Both the position numbers and the translations under genes were made by a program. 64,000 nt of DNA from Torreya grandis (lineage: Eukaryota > Streptophyta > Pinopsida > Cupressales > Taxaceae). Shown piece after piece: positions 42,660-57,639 of the stretch (position 1 is its first letter; each line of letters starts with the position of its first letter). The DNA is taken from positions 5,220,001-5,284,000 of the forward strand of contig JARHVA010000081.1 of assembly GCA_037957365.1 (NCBI GenBank), read 5' to 3'. The notes beneath the pieces are model-generated. The model had not been told where the DNA came from. It saw nothing but the letters and a program-made list of their open reading frames with translations, and made no database searches.

Positions 42660-43160
42660 TCTCTAAATACCTTTCGGTATCCCCTTTGTCTCCTTATTAT
42701 TCAAATTTCAATGTTTGTGCTACTACTTCTCCCAAGTTGGATCCTCTAGGTCCTAACTTAGGTGTTTGTTTTGTTATAACTCCCAGTGGGGTCCTTTAAG
42801 ATGGCATTTCAAATGTGGAAGTTTAGTTGTGGTAAGTATTGAGTGGATCAAATGGTTTTAGATAAATCTATTAAGGATGGCATTGTTGGAATTCTTCAAT
42901 ATGGGATTCTCACTTATTCTAGTGAGGAATCTACTAGATTAGGTACTTTGGACGAGTGGATTATAGTTCAGAAGAAGAAAAAAGGGAGGTTGTCCTCAAC
43001 TTCTCCTAATATATGGCCTCACTTTCACCTCAAAAGAGGGAAATTGAGGCCATGAAAGGCACTCTAGGGTTCACCTTGGAGGTGGATACTTTTCCCTAGG
43101 TGGTTTGGGGATTTATTAGCCATGTTTTGACAATGTTTTTCCCTCATAGATTTTCATATG
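42660..43160 (+). pseudogene. Decayed coding fragment of unknown family
   Basis: Three plus-strand stretches look coding but change frame. They are a Ser/Pro-rich part (SPKLDPLGPNLGVCF near 42745), a 70-residue open part at 42843-43055 (SIKDGIVGILQYGILTYSS, then LDEWIIVQKKKKGRLSSTSP) and a third part (SPQKREIEAMKGTLGFTLEV, a stop, then VVWGFISHVLTMFFPHRF). The basic KKKKGR and the Ser/Pro richness could suit a LINE first ORF or another transposon protein. I do not recognise it. Confidence 0.33.
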
Positions 43161-43408
43161 AAGAAAATGGTTGATTTTTCTATTCAATATTTTTGTGGGT
43201 GAGGGACCATCCAACCCTTAATTATCTATCAAAAAATATATATTAATGTATAAAATAATATAAAGATAATTAATAATATATGATTATATAATACTAATTA
43301 TAATTATCATAATACATTATATATTATAGTATATTATTATTATTATTATATATAATAATGTATTTAATAATTTATATTTAAAAAGTATTTAATTATATAT
43401 CATTCCAC

Positions 43409-43413
43409 ACATT
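43409..43413. repeat. Target-site duplication ACATT, left copy of element D
   Basis: Exact match to 49452-49456 on the other side of the element. Confidence 0.85.
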
Positions 43414-45564
43414 TTATGTATAGGTCCTTACAATTCTTGTCTCTAAAGAATGAAAATAGTAAAAAAACAAACTCCTTACCCCTGCCATTAATTCCCTAGC
43501 TCTGATCAACTTTGATCTTTCTCCTTCTTGTCCCTTAAGTGTTTGTTAACTTGTGCCTAATTTGAAAATATGTCTTGTACTTGATATTTTCCATTTGGGT
43601 ACTTTAACTCACCTCTAAACCTATGCTCACTTCACTCCACCTTTCCATTCAATCTTCTCATTAACTCTAAATTGCTTGTCTCTTATTCCAAACAATCCTC
43701 ACAAGGGTCTCTCATCCTTTGATGAAACTTCATTAACAACTAGTTCCCTTTATATTTAAAAACCTCTTTGTTCTATTTTTTCACTCATATCACCACAATC
43801 CCACTCCATTTAGACCAATTTAAAATTTCTATCTCTTACTCAGTTTTTTAAATAATGCTTTATCACATACCTGGTTTCACTCTTAAAAAGAGGCTATTAG
43901 TAGCCAGTTTTAACAAATCTTCCTTGTACAAACAAGGACAAATTCACTTTAATAAACTAAGCCCCATTTCATCTACCTTCTATCATCTACTATCATTACA
44001 CAAATTTTTAGACTCTAGTTTTATGCTTAGATAATGTTTCACCACCCCTTTAGGTCTTTGTTTAGGTCTTTAGGTCTCTCATACCCTGTTTACACACAGT
44101 CACTTGTGATTATATGTAAATGTATGGAAATGACCCAAAAAATTTATAATATATTATAAAATACTATTTCCCATCTATCCACCAAATTATAGGATTTTTA
44201 AATGGTTACTTCACTCACAACACTCATTTTACTATGAAACCCTAGCACATGGTCTGTACAGAATAGTAAGAGCCTCAGAAGGGTAAAATTCAAGTTTCAT
44301 GATTCATAATGAGTTTAAAACAACTTTTATTATTTGAAAATATATGTACCATCAATATTCACCTTTCCAAATATTTTATTTTCCCTATCAATCCTCCGTT
44401 CAATCTTTTTAGAATGTACTTAGTCCTTCTAAGCACACAGTGATGGTATGCAGGGTTCTATGAGTAAGTTCTTGACACTTAGACCTATAAGAAAGGTTTT
44501 CAAAGTATTTTCATAGATGATAAATTTATTTAATCTTCCACTTACTCTTAGAATCATTTTTTTACCCTTTGAATACCTCTATTAGACATTATTATCATAA
44601 TCTATAACTGTGTGTAATTAACACTTCCACCTAGAGGTTATATATTAATTGCAAGTGACACATTACCTATTTTAAGGTTACACTAATATTCACTCCTCAA
44701 CTATGATTTTTTGTGGTCTTTTTTGGGTTTATAAAAATTATATACTACTCAATTTCTCCTTGGTCATTATTGTTCTTCTTAATATACCTAAATTTGCATA
44801 CTCACTACCTCCAATAGGATTTAATGACAGCTTATCACTTATTGGTAATGAAATAAGAAAGTAAAAGTATAAAAAACCTTTAATCATGAAATTACAGGCT
44901 TTCCAATTCTTCAAATGGTCTAATACAACCTTCCAAGAAATATTTCACCACTTTTACAACTCAATCTTACACTATTTCTCTTTCCAAAATCGTATCTACA
45001 GTCCATCAATCCATATTACAATTTAGCTTTCAAAAACATAGAATGAAGGTCTGTAATTAATTATCAAATCAATAAACTTGCTTTTTATTCTTTTTGGGTT
45101 CATTTACATTTATCATTTAGATCTGATTCTCACTAACTCTCCAAAAATTCACACCAAAACAAATAGATACATTTACAAGTAAGTTGGAAACTATAAGTAC
45201 CTTCCCAATGAATTATTGACCTCTCTTGACAACATTATCAAGACTAAACTAACCACACCTAACACACCTATCCAAAATACCTATTCAGTAACTCATGTAC
45301 TTAGTAAACTAGATGTATTTCCTTCTATAACCTCATCAAAAATATTACAATGTGGAGGTTCTTCCAATCATGCTTAAAAGACTCAAACTTGACCAAAAAG
45401 CATTCAAATATTCAAATTGAAGAAATGGTATGAAAATGCCATGTAAGAAACAATTTGAATTATAAGGACTTCTAAACGTCCTAACTAATACCAATACACT
45501 CTAAATGACTCCTACTAGCTATAATAACTTGTAATACAAACCATGAGAATATGCCCCTGCATCA
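43414..45564 (-). repeat. 3' LTR of element D
   Basis: 2151 bp. The + strand starts TTATGTATAGGTCCTTAC (TG end mutated) and ends TATGCCCCTGCATCA. Confidence 0.9.
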
Positions 45565-47171
45565 TACTACTAAGGGACAAAGAAAACTTTCCTTGAAAGT
45601 TATAACAAATCTTTCTTGATTTACTTCAGTTGCTCTCTTGTTGACATTTGATCTTATATGCATGGCCTCTTGGATCCCAAGGTATACTTTAGGATTTTAT
45701 ACCTTATTGTCTCTTATCTTTTTCTGCAGCCAACCTATATTGCATATGTGCATGCTCTCTTGAGCCACACTTGTATCTTATTTTGCCTCTTGACATCTTC
45801 CCCCATGCTACACTTGAAACTAACAACAATTCATTACCAAAATCATATTCTTTCTCATGCCCTTGAGGCATTATCCAACTCTCCTCTTTTATTTATTTTT
45901 ATTCTTTATCCTAATCACCTTCACGTGCTTTATATGATTCATCTTTCTCCTTTACATCAACCACCAATGCATCTTCTTCTTCTCCTTGTACGATTCCCCC
46001 TTAATTCACAACATGTTCTTCAACCTCAACAATTGTAACTTCATCATGTGGAGTATCTATTTTTTATTGACTCATTATCTTCATGAGTAATCTTATCTTG
46101 GACACCACTTCTGCATTCCACAAATCTATGTTTTCCTTGGTCACTTCCTTAACCATCTTTTATATATATTTGATGAGGATCAAATCCATATTCTCTCTTC
46201 AAAGATTCATACAAACTTGCATAGTCCTCATACCTTTGCTCATGATGCTACTCAATTTTTCATTTGTATTCATTTTCATCCTCTTTAGTGAGGATCTCTT
46301 CATTCTTCACATCACCTTGCCTCATGGATGACTATCATGCTTGTTCTTCCTCCATCATCATGACTCTTTCTTGAGCCTCTTCTTCATCTTGGTGCCTCCT
46401 GAACACCACATGGTAATATGCTTCCTCTTTTTATTTCTTGAGCCTGTACATTTGGCCAACTATCTAATTCTTCTCATCATCTCTCAAACTTGCATTCACA
46501 CATACCAAGGTATTATTAGATTGTAGAACATGGGGCTTGATTACCTCCTTTTCCTTCATTTTTGGTTGCTTTCTCAACTCTCTCAAATGTCTCATCACTT
46601 TGCCAATATATTATTATATTTTACTCTTATTAAATATGTCCTTAAGAGGCCATCTCACTCTTTTAATAACCTCTACTAAAAATTTTGGTCTAAGCTCTTC
46701 CAAAGCTTGTTCCAACTCTGCCAAGACTACCCCCAACTCAACAATCTCCCTCACATCCACTTCTTCTTTATGGTTGCCTTCTTGTTTCAATCCCTTCATG
46801 TTCCTTGAATTATCCATATTTTTATCTATCAATAGGTCTCTATTGACCTATCTCTTATTTTGACAAGCCTTCCCACTTTTCCTATTAACCTTCACTTGGT
46901 CTCTTTCTTCTTTATTCAAGCTCTCTTCTCTTGAGCTTTCTCTTTGGAGCTCTCACTAGCTCACCTCTTTCTCTCTCCAAGCCTTTATAGGATAAGGGAT
47001 TAACCCACAATATTATCTTTTATGCCTCTCTCTTTCATGTACCTACAACCTTCTTTAGTGGCCTTCTACACAGTCTTCACCATACTTTCATGAACTTAAT
47101 CAAATTCATAAACTAAAATAAAAAACAAATATGTACACTTGATTTATGAATACTTGCTTCCTAATAAAATC
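45565..47171 (-). pseudogene. Element D gag-like, coiled-coil coding remnant
   Basis: The minus strand encodes strongly charged segments in shifting frames. At 46832-46614 it reads MIDKNMDNSRNMKGLKQEGN, then VVLAELEQALEELRPKFLVE. Near 46400 it reads HQDEEEAQERVMMMEEEQA, and near 46230 YEDYASLYESLKREYGFDPH. High Glu/Lys/Leu content suggests coiled coils and a structural, gag-like role. The plus-strand frames across this region (rich in Leu, Phe, His, Ser) are antisense shadows of it. No zinc knuckle or enzyme motif was found. Confidence 0.5.
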
Positions 47172-47173
47172 CT

Positions 47174-47188
47174 CACTCTGATACTAAA
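47174..47188 (-). other. Primer-binding site of element D
   Basis: The minus strand directly after the 5' LTR end reads TTTAGTATCAGAGTG. It matches the initiator tRNA-Met site except for a few bases. Confidence 0.75.
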
Positions 47189-49451
<2,263 letters not shown>

Positions 49452-49456
49452 ACATT
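49452..49456. repeat. Target-site duplication ACATT, right copy of element D
   Basis: Exact match to 43409-43413. Confidence 0.85.
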
Positions 49457-52014
49457 CATTTCTTCTTTACATGGCAAGTGTTAGGTATCACATGTATATA
49501 TATTTGTAAAACATAAGAAGGTACATTAATAAAGGTTGGTCCCCCCACCTTCTATATTAGTTATGAAAAAAATTGACCTCTAATGGCTATGAAACATGTT
49601 ATCTCTTTCCTTACCCTACTTAGATAATGTGGGGGTTCAGAGATATGCGAAATTAAAAATCTATCAGTATTAATTTCAGTGGAGAGCAAAAACCCTAACA
49701 CTATTTAAAGCAAGCCATGGAAGGTGGAATACGCTAAATCTTCACTTTCTTCCTATAAACCCTACAAGCTTCTCTTCATCAAAAATAGTCTCAAAATTTC
49801 CAAGATGGTTACCAACAAACAATTCAAGGGACTCATTCCTAGAATATTCCTTTATTTTCTCTTTAAATCAAAATAAATCATTATTATTTAATTTTTTTCA
49901 TATTAATATGCATTTACATCTCTAATATTTTACATGGGTTTTTAAACAAGTCATAGATAAAAACATATTTAATCACCTTCCGCATTCATTTTTTATAACT
50001 TTTAATTGATTTTTCTCAATGTTGGAAGAATTAAAATCTTGAGATTTATTTGTATCAATTTTTTTGAACTCTGATATCGTATCAAAGACATGAAAATAAA
50101 TATTTATCATGGCTTTTTAATCTCTTTGTCAAATGATTTTATATTATTCATTTATTTGCATTTGATATTTTATTTTAGTTGAGTCTTGATAAAATTGAAC
50201 CCTTTTCATCAATTATCCTTCCTTATGGAATCCCTTTCACCGAGAGATATAACACCTGTAACACCAAGTTTAATTAGTATTATACCATAAATAGACTAGG
50301 GAATAAACAACATATTTTAGGGATTAGAATAAGAGTAATGTTTTATATTATCAAAATACCTTGCAAGTTGATTAATGCATTTAGTTTTCATAAGTATGAC
50401 CTCCTCCATCTCTTTTATGCACTACCATTTTAGCCCTACATAGTAGATTAAAAAACATTGAAGAGGTCTAGGTACTTGTAGATCAAATGGAGGTGGAGGA
50501 AATACAACATATATTTATCGTATATTTATTCAATAGTTTTGGGAAATGATAATGAAATCTAAAAGATTCAAAGATGAATATCTATTATGGGCTTCACAAT
50601 AAAACTACTTCAGTTAAATTAATCCAAAAATAGTAATAATATAATTATGGTTAAAATAATAAAGTGACTAGTTAGTACGTATGACCCAAACTCCATGCCA
50701 ATGAAAGAATATAACTCAAAATTAAAAAAACACTAGTTAAGTATGACAACTCAAAGTTTATAAGATCAACTCAAAATAACATAAAAACACATATCTTCAA
50801 GCATAAGTTATAGCCCCAAAAGGAGGTTGATGTAAATCATCCATGGGAGGTTGGGTGTTCTTAAGAAAAAGGCTTAGTTAAAGCAAGATCAAGTGCCACC
50901 TAACAATATTAGGTGAATTTAAGGGGGGATAATGATGACTCAACTAGAAGGAGGCTACAAACAATTATCAATCAAACCACCCCCAATAGATGATCTCCAT
51001 TGAGATAGGTCAGTGGTGGAATTCCCATACCATGTCAGTGAACTCCAACCCCCCACTGAAGAGGAGGAATAAATAAGTGGTTTTGGCTATGAGAGTGGAT
51101 CTACTTGTATCTGGGTACCAAATTATGGGAGCCATGATATGGTTGTTTATAGAGATGTGTCTCATAGTGAAGGGATCACTCCCTTGATGGTTAAGGAACA
51201 CCTATAAGAGTTGAAACTCATTAACCACCTTTTCCACTTGATCTTGAATATACATAATAACCAAAAAGATAACAATGACCTTATCATCAACATAAAAGTG
51301 GGAAGAATGCTATTCATTGTTAAATATATCTAAACTCTTAAAATTCCATAACTTAAATAAAATCATAGCTATGAATAAGTTCCATATAAAAGTAATATAG
51401 GTTGATCAATGAACATAATCCCATAAAAACTATATGCTAGGAAAAGGGATCTAGATGGAATGTGTACCTTAGGTGTTTGAAGAGTAAACAATATGTAGAT
51501 TAGTCCCCTTTTAGCCCAAATGAAAAAAATCAAGCATATGAATGGACTAGGACTAAACACACTTGCCTAAGAACTAGGGAGAGCATAACACAATAATCAA
51601 GATCATAAAATAGAGATAAAGATAATATAAATTTGTTACCTCCTTTATTTAATTTTATGATTACTTATTTGCATAAATATATTCATGCTCAACCTATGAT
51701 GATTTGAGTCCTCTATGAATGCTCTTCCATGGTGGTATCATCTCTCTAATTGTCACTTATGGCTTGGTTTTAATCTTGGAATAAATTGGGCATTATAACA
51801 CTACTCTTAAAGTATTTAATAAGATATTCCATCAGAATAACCTTAAAAACAAAAATTTGTTGGCATATGGTGTGGGAACTTGTAATTATAGATCAAAGAA
51901 CTAACTATAACCCTAGAGAGGTTAGGTTAAATTATAACTTTGGTTGAGTCTAAAAAAACCTAGGTTGAGTCAAGTTAACCCTGGGTTGGGTCAAAGCACT
52001 CATAAAATCGCAAC
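49457..52014. other. A+T-rich intergenic DNA
   Basis: No recognised gene or element. Open frames at 51010-51201 and 51369-51560 (minus) lack motifs. Near 51905-52000 short imperfect copies of AGGTTGAGTC and GGTTAACCC occur. Confidence 0.5.
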
Positions 52015-52019
52015 ACCTA

Positions 52020-54856
52020 TGTTAAAGGAAGTATCACTGAGAGGGGTGGGGGATGAATCAATGATGATAGATATTCAATCCAATTCCAATCCCTTTAAAC
52101 CCTTAACCATTTAACACATATACTCATGAATCATACACATCATTCATAACAATGAATATGGAAGATAAAACAAGATCAAACACAAAACACATTATATATA
52201 TGGGAAACCCTCTTGGGGGATAAAACCCACTAAACTTTACCTTATGGAATACAATCCTATAATAACAAGATCTAACATTTAGACCAGCACCAACTGATTA
52301 AGGAACACCCATCCCTTAGTTTAGTGAGACACCAATCCCATAAGGAGTTACTACCCCTATCTAGATGATAACCCAAAACAAATAGACATTTAGCAAGATT
52401 TATCACGCAAGGAGGAACCAACCCCCTAGGCAACTAAGAACCCATTTAGATACCTTGAACATGTCATCTTAAACACCTATTTCTACTCTTCAACTAATGA
52501 TGACCACCTTTGTCTACACTCTTCTCCTCCAATCTCTCTCAAGCCACCTTTATCCAATGACCTATGTTTCCTCCTACATCAACTTGATTAGATAATAATG
52601 ACTAATCCTCTTCAGTCTATATTAGTCCTCAATGACATGTACCTTCTCTTCCAAATTTTCTTACCTTCACTTGAATCCACACTTACATAACCAACATAAA
52701 TAAGACAACAATGCCTTGTATTTATACCACTCTCTTGGTATAACCCATCTTGGTTAGCCAAGATGCTTTACATATTTTAACCACACTTAACATATATCCA
52801 TACACACATTACATGTGACTACCACACTCTTCATAGGTCGGTCATTAACTCATTAACTCCAAAACACCATTAGGTCTTGGTGAGACCTAAAATAATTAGG
52901 CCTTCATACTCACATGTTACATGTGAGACTAATTATACCACCTTCATCTTTTACCAATGCTTCAAAAATATCAAAAATATATCCAATATCCCCTTGATCA
53001 TTTTCATATGGTTCCATTCCACTTGGAACACTATCTTAACACTTAAACCTACTAATTAGGTCTCCTCACTCTTTAAGCTTTCATACATAAAAAACACAGT
53101 CTTAAACTTATGAATCAAACACTCAATTCTTTCACATATCCATATGATTAAATCACATGGTTTAAACCCTAAATGCCTCTAAAAAACTTACATGTGCCTT
53201 AAATACTTAAACATAAGCTCTAAGTACTCAAAACAACTCTCTCAAAATGACCACTCATACTAGTCATATACAATCAAGCTATTTTAAATTTTAATATCTA
53301 ACCAAGGGAATATCATGACAACCAATGCCTTATTATAATACTTAGATACTTATACAACATTTACATACTCATTTTTTCCTTGACTCTACTTAGAACACCT
53401 TCAACTCACTCCTGCAACATTGTCACTCAATCTACCAGTACATTCAACAAACACAATCAACTTCTAAGCAATTATTCACACTAAATATGGATTGTTCCAA
53501 CATATAAAATACATATATATATTATTCATGGAGTCTTAAACACTCTCCAATAGTTATCTCATCTTGAAAAATCAAAATACTATCAAGAATAACTCAATTA
53601 TCCTTCTTGGGTCACTTACAAAACATGGTCAAACACACAATCAACTTTAGAGCTCAATATCTATAACTATAAAAAAAATTAAAACCTTATAACTAATTTT
53701 GATATATTCTCCTTGAATTCTTTTACATATTTTAATTTTACTTCATCATCAGATTATGCATACATCAAAATTTATGGCTCAAACACTGCAGATTGGTATT
53801 TCCTTTGTTAATTTGAATATTCAACTTCCAATGGTCATTGTGTATTGCCAAAACATCAGACACATGTATTCATCTCACTTTTCCTAGAAGTTTTATCTAA
53901 TACACTCCATATATGTCCTTGCAATCTTCCTATCTTTAAATCTTTAATTTCTAACCATTGATCTTTGACAGGCATTCACGATTCAGACACTTGGCACCCT
54001 TGCATGCCTTATGAGCACATTATTGTCAATCCCCACTCTTACACCACTTGGTAGTTAAATGTGCAATCTAAGAAAATTTTCATAAAACCACATTCTTGAG
54101 TCACTTGGTAGTCTTGCATGCCTTTGGAGTACTAACTATTTGAATTGAATCACACCCTTGATCTCCATCTGCACGAACACCCACATGTCATTGATCTTCT
54201 GTCAAATCATTATGATTGAAACACATGTCACTAGTGTGTGTAATCTTAAGAACCTTTAACAAATTGACTTCACTCACATTTTTTATTTCTCTATATATAA
54301 TCATATTCTCACTATTGGATCTTTGCCTGTTAGATTAGATGTTCACTATTATATTTTTTGAATGCTCGTCGTTAGATCTTCTCTTACAAATTTGGCTAAG
54401 TATAGAAACTTAGTGAAATCTATTTGAGAGGCCAACTTTTCACTATTATAACATTTTATATGCTCAATTTCCAAACCTAAAATTTTAACCACATGATCAC
54501 CTCTCATAGGGTATGTTTCAAATTGCTCCTTAAACCTTCACATATGTGAAATATGACATCATTAAAATACTTACTCGTCTATATCTATCAAGATGACTAC
54601 TTGATATTAGACCTTCATATGACTACTCTAATGAATTACATTCACTTACATAATTACTCTAAGCACTCATAGCACCCCATAGGGTATTTGAAACAGGTCC
54701 ATACCATCAATATCATCCATCAATTACCTCACTAAGTAAACCACTGAAGAATACTGAATTATATTGAAGCACACTTTATCATTGTCATTTTAGCACACAT
54801 GACACCTCATCAACATCTTTGGTCACCTTAGATACATCACTGATGAACATATAACA
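52020..54856 (-). repeat. 3' LTR of element E
   Basis: 2837 bp. The + strand starts TGTTAAAGGAAGTATCACTG and ends GAACATATAACA. The G-rich run and GTGAATCAATGATGAT-like segment near the start recur in the other LTR. Confidence 0.88.
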
Positions 54857-54868
54857 ATATCCCCCTTT
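54857..54868 (-). other. Polypurine tract of element E
   Basis: The minus strand reads AAAGGGGGATAT directly before the LTR start TGTTATATG. Confidence 0.75.
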
Positions 54869-57480
54869 GTCATTGATTTCAAACACCAATACAAAGCTTA
54901 TGTTCAGACTCTATTATTTCTTCAATTACTTTCTCCCCTTTTGACACAATGACAATGTGGGCTAATCTTCTAATCCTTAGGACTAGAAAAGACTTCAATA
55001 ACCAACAACAAAAAAAGACCACCTCTAAGAGATGATACATACTTCCCCTAACATTATGCATACCACTTATTACCTGTAAGCTTCTCAAACATGCTCAAAA
55101 CATAGCACTCTTCTTGACCACACCCAAACCTGAAGAAACAACACAATTGCCTCCATACCTTTTCTCTAATATTCAACTACACAGTCCTATGATCCTAGGA
55201 CCTAACCATTTACAAGGCTCCCCCTTTGTTTAATCATGAGGATTCAATATATTATCAAAGCACCTGACTTGGTTTGATCAATTCATCATATCAACATACT
55301 TGAGTTCACATTTGTAGCAGACTTCTTCATATCTCTATTATGATTGGAACATCTCACATATGCTCCCCCTCACATCATGCATAGCTCTTTAAGCCTTTCA
55401 AACTATCTAATTTATCTCCCACTAACTCAATGATCTATTTGAAAATCATTTTCAACAAGTCTTCTCAATGAACTAGATCTGTCATCAACTATTCAACACT
55501 ATCCATACTCAATCAATATCCTTATGAAACCATCAATAGATCTCATATCTTCATTAGATCAACTTAAACAACTAAATCATACATTAATAACTCTCATATG
55601 GATCTCAAAACAATTGCCCTTTATCCTCTACAAACCATCATGGTTTATAACCTTTTCAAATCACTCTCATGAAACTATTTCATCTTTAGAGCACATCCTT
55701 GATTAGACACTTAGAGACCTCCATTCCCTACTTACAGACCTTACATACATAGCTTCATTATTCACCATATTGACCAATTAGATCATCCATCAAATATTGA
55801 CCAAGACTTTGATTTTAGGATCACTCTCCTGGAATTTATCTTCTGAATCATTCCATCACAACACTTCGGAGTAGTTACATAAATCTCATTACTCCCACTT
55901 AACGAAGCATATCTTCTCATGCCCTTTTTTTGTCCTTTAATATTATTCAAAAAATCAATTATAATCTACCATGCTTCCTCTTTTTAACAAGTGTCTCTTT
56001 GAAGCCTAGATAAAGACACCCTAACCCACAATGTCTTAGAAAAATGTGAAACTAGGAGTTTACCCACAACTCCTCATATTCCTTCTCCTCTTTGGTCATA
56101 TGATACTTATAGTTCTTATTCTTTTTATTAGACTTAATAGAAGCAACTTTCTCATTCACTAAAATATTCTCTATTTATTTTAAGAATGAATTGATAATAT
56201 ATAGAGACAATAAATATTCATGGCATACCTCATCACTAGACATTGACAACTGATGTTCTTCACATGAAACTTGTTTTACAATAGTAGGATGTTTACTTGT
56301 ATCCATACACACCTCAGAACTAACCTCAACTATCACATTGGTATTTTCTTTGAGCTCAACTTGAACTAACTTTTTATTCTCCTTTTTTATCTAGACATAT
56401 GACACATTCTCTTGGCATTCCTAAACCTTCTTCATATTTGATTCCTCTTTTGCTTTAGAAGGCAGTCTGCCTTGATCTTTCATCTCAACTGAATTAGTTT
56501 TCTTGGTTTTTGATTCCTTAGGTTTCAATACTAAGGATTAACCTTTCTTAAGCACTCTAGGATGTCCATTCACCTTCTTATGACTTGAGATATTACTTTT
56601 ATAATATTTTTTAATATGACCAACTGGATGACAACTCAAACAAATTATATCATTCATACTTTATGCTTGATGAATATTATGATTCTCAACAAACATACCA
56701 TCTTGTCTCTTAGGTTCATTATGCTCAAGCTTAACTATCTTAGGTCTCCATACCTAGGTTAGTCTTATCCCATGTATTCTAGGGCATAATCTAGTAATAT
56801 GTCCCATGTCATGATAATTATAGCAAACTTTAATATCCATACCTCTAGCTGACTAGTTATTCTTCCTTATATAGTTTCTTGCCTTATGACCAAAAATCTT
56901 ACATGCAAACTAATGACCATGAAATGAATTTTCATACCTTATAGCATTTGGTTGCCTAATCATCCTTTTCACTTTTTGTCTTGAGTTGACCTCTCTTGCT
57001 CTTTCTCAATCTTGTTTACCTTGACAATAAATTGTTAATGCTCATTCTTCAATGATTCTAGCTTGGTCTTCAATTAAATACTCTCATCCTCTTTTATCTC
57101 TCATACTTGAACTTGCAGCCTCTAACTAAATTCTGAGATCTTGAATGGTTTCCTTATCCCTCTTAACTTATCTAGTCATGTCATCCTTCAATATACATGC
57201 TTGCTCTTCAATAATCTTTATAGAATTAAGATTGGACTTCAACTCATAATTCTCACCTTTCTTTAAACTCAACTTGGCATTTGTATCTTCTAACTGAGTT
57301 TTGAGATGTATGAATATTTACTCTTTTGAACTCAGATTATTCTTTGTAAATCTTAATTGATATTCAAGAATTTTTTTCTTCACTTTATCATCTTTTGATC
57401 TTGAGTTTACCTTTAAGGATTCTAGCTCCTTATTGAGCTTGATGCAATCATCCTTAATAGAAATAGATCTTGAGGCCATG
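54869..57480 (-). pseudogene. Element E gag with coiled coil and three degenerate zinc knuckles
   Basis: Reading the minus strand from ATG at 57480: MASRSISIKDDC, then KELESLKVNSRSKDDKVKKK and further charged segments down to about 57000. Three knuckles follow. At ~56875-56915 the fragment FACKIFGHKARN has a stop in place of the first Cys and Tyr for the last. At 56784-56825, CYNYHDMGHITRLC has Tyr at the second Cys. At 56601-56642, CLSCHPVGHIKKY has Tyr at the last. Further down are EYEELWVNS and LGFKETLVKK. Stops are frequent. Multiple knuckles suit an RNA-packaging gag. No protease, RT or integrase was found in the remaining ~1 kb. Confidence 0.65.
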
Positions 57481-57625
57481 ATTTTATTATAAGCTTATTC
57501 TTAATTTTATACATGCATAAGTAACCTCTACATGAGCCTTCAACTCTTGATTCTATTTATTCAATTGCTTATCCATATTGTACCATGGATCAACTTCAAG
57601 TGGTTAAACTTGCAAAGAAGGTCCT

Positions 57626-57637
57626 GCTCTGATACCA
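57626..57637 (-). other. Primer-binding site of element E (initiator tRNA-Met)
   Basis: The + strand reads GCTCTGATACCA, the exact complement of TGGTATCAGAGC, two bases from the LTR. Confidence 0.93.
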
Positions 57638-57639
57638 AT

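Noticed and set aside
45658..46863. Series of plus-strand Leu/Phe/His-rich open frames that could look like membrane proteins
   Set aside because: The minus strand encodes Glu/Lys-rich gag-like segments in the sense direction given by element D's primer site, so these are antisense shadows.
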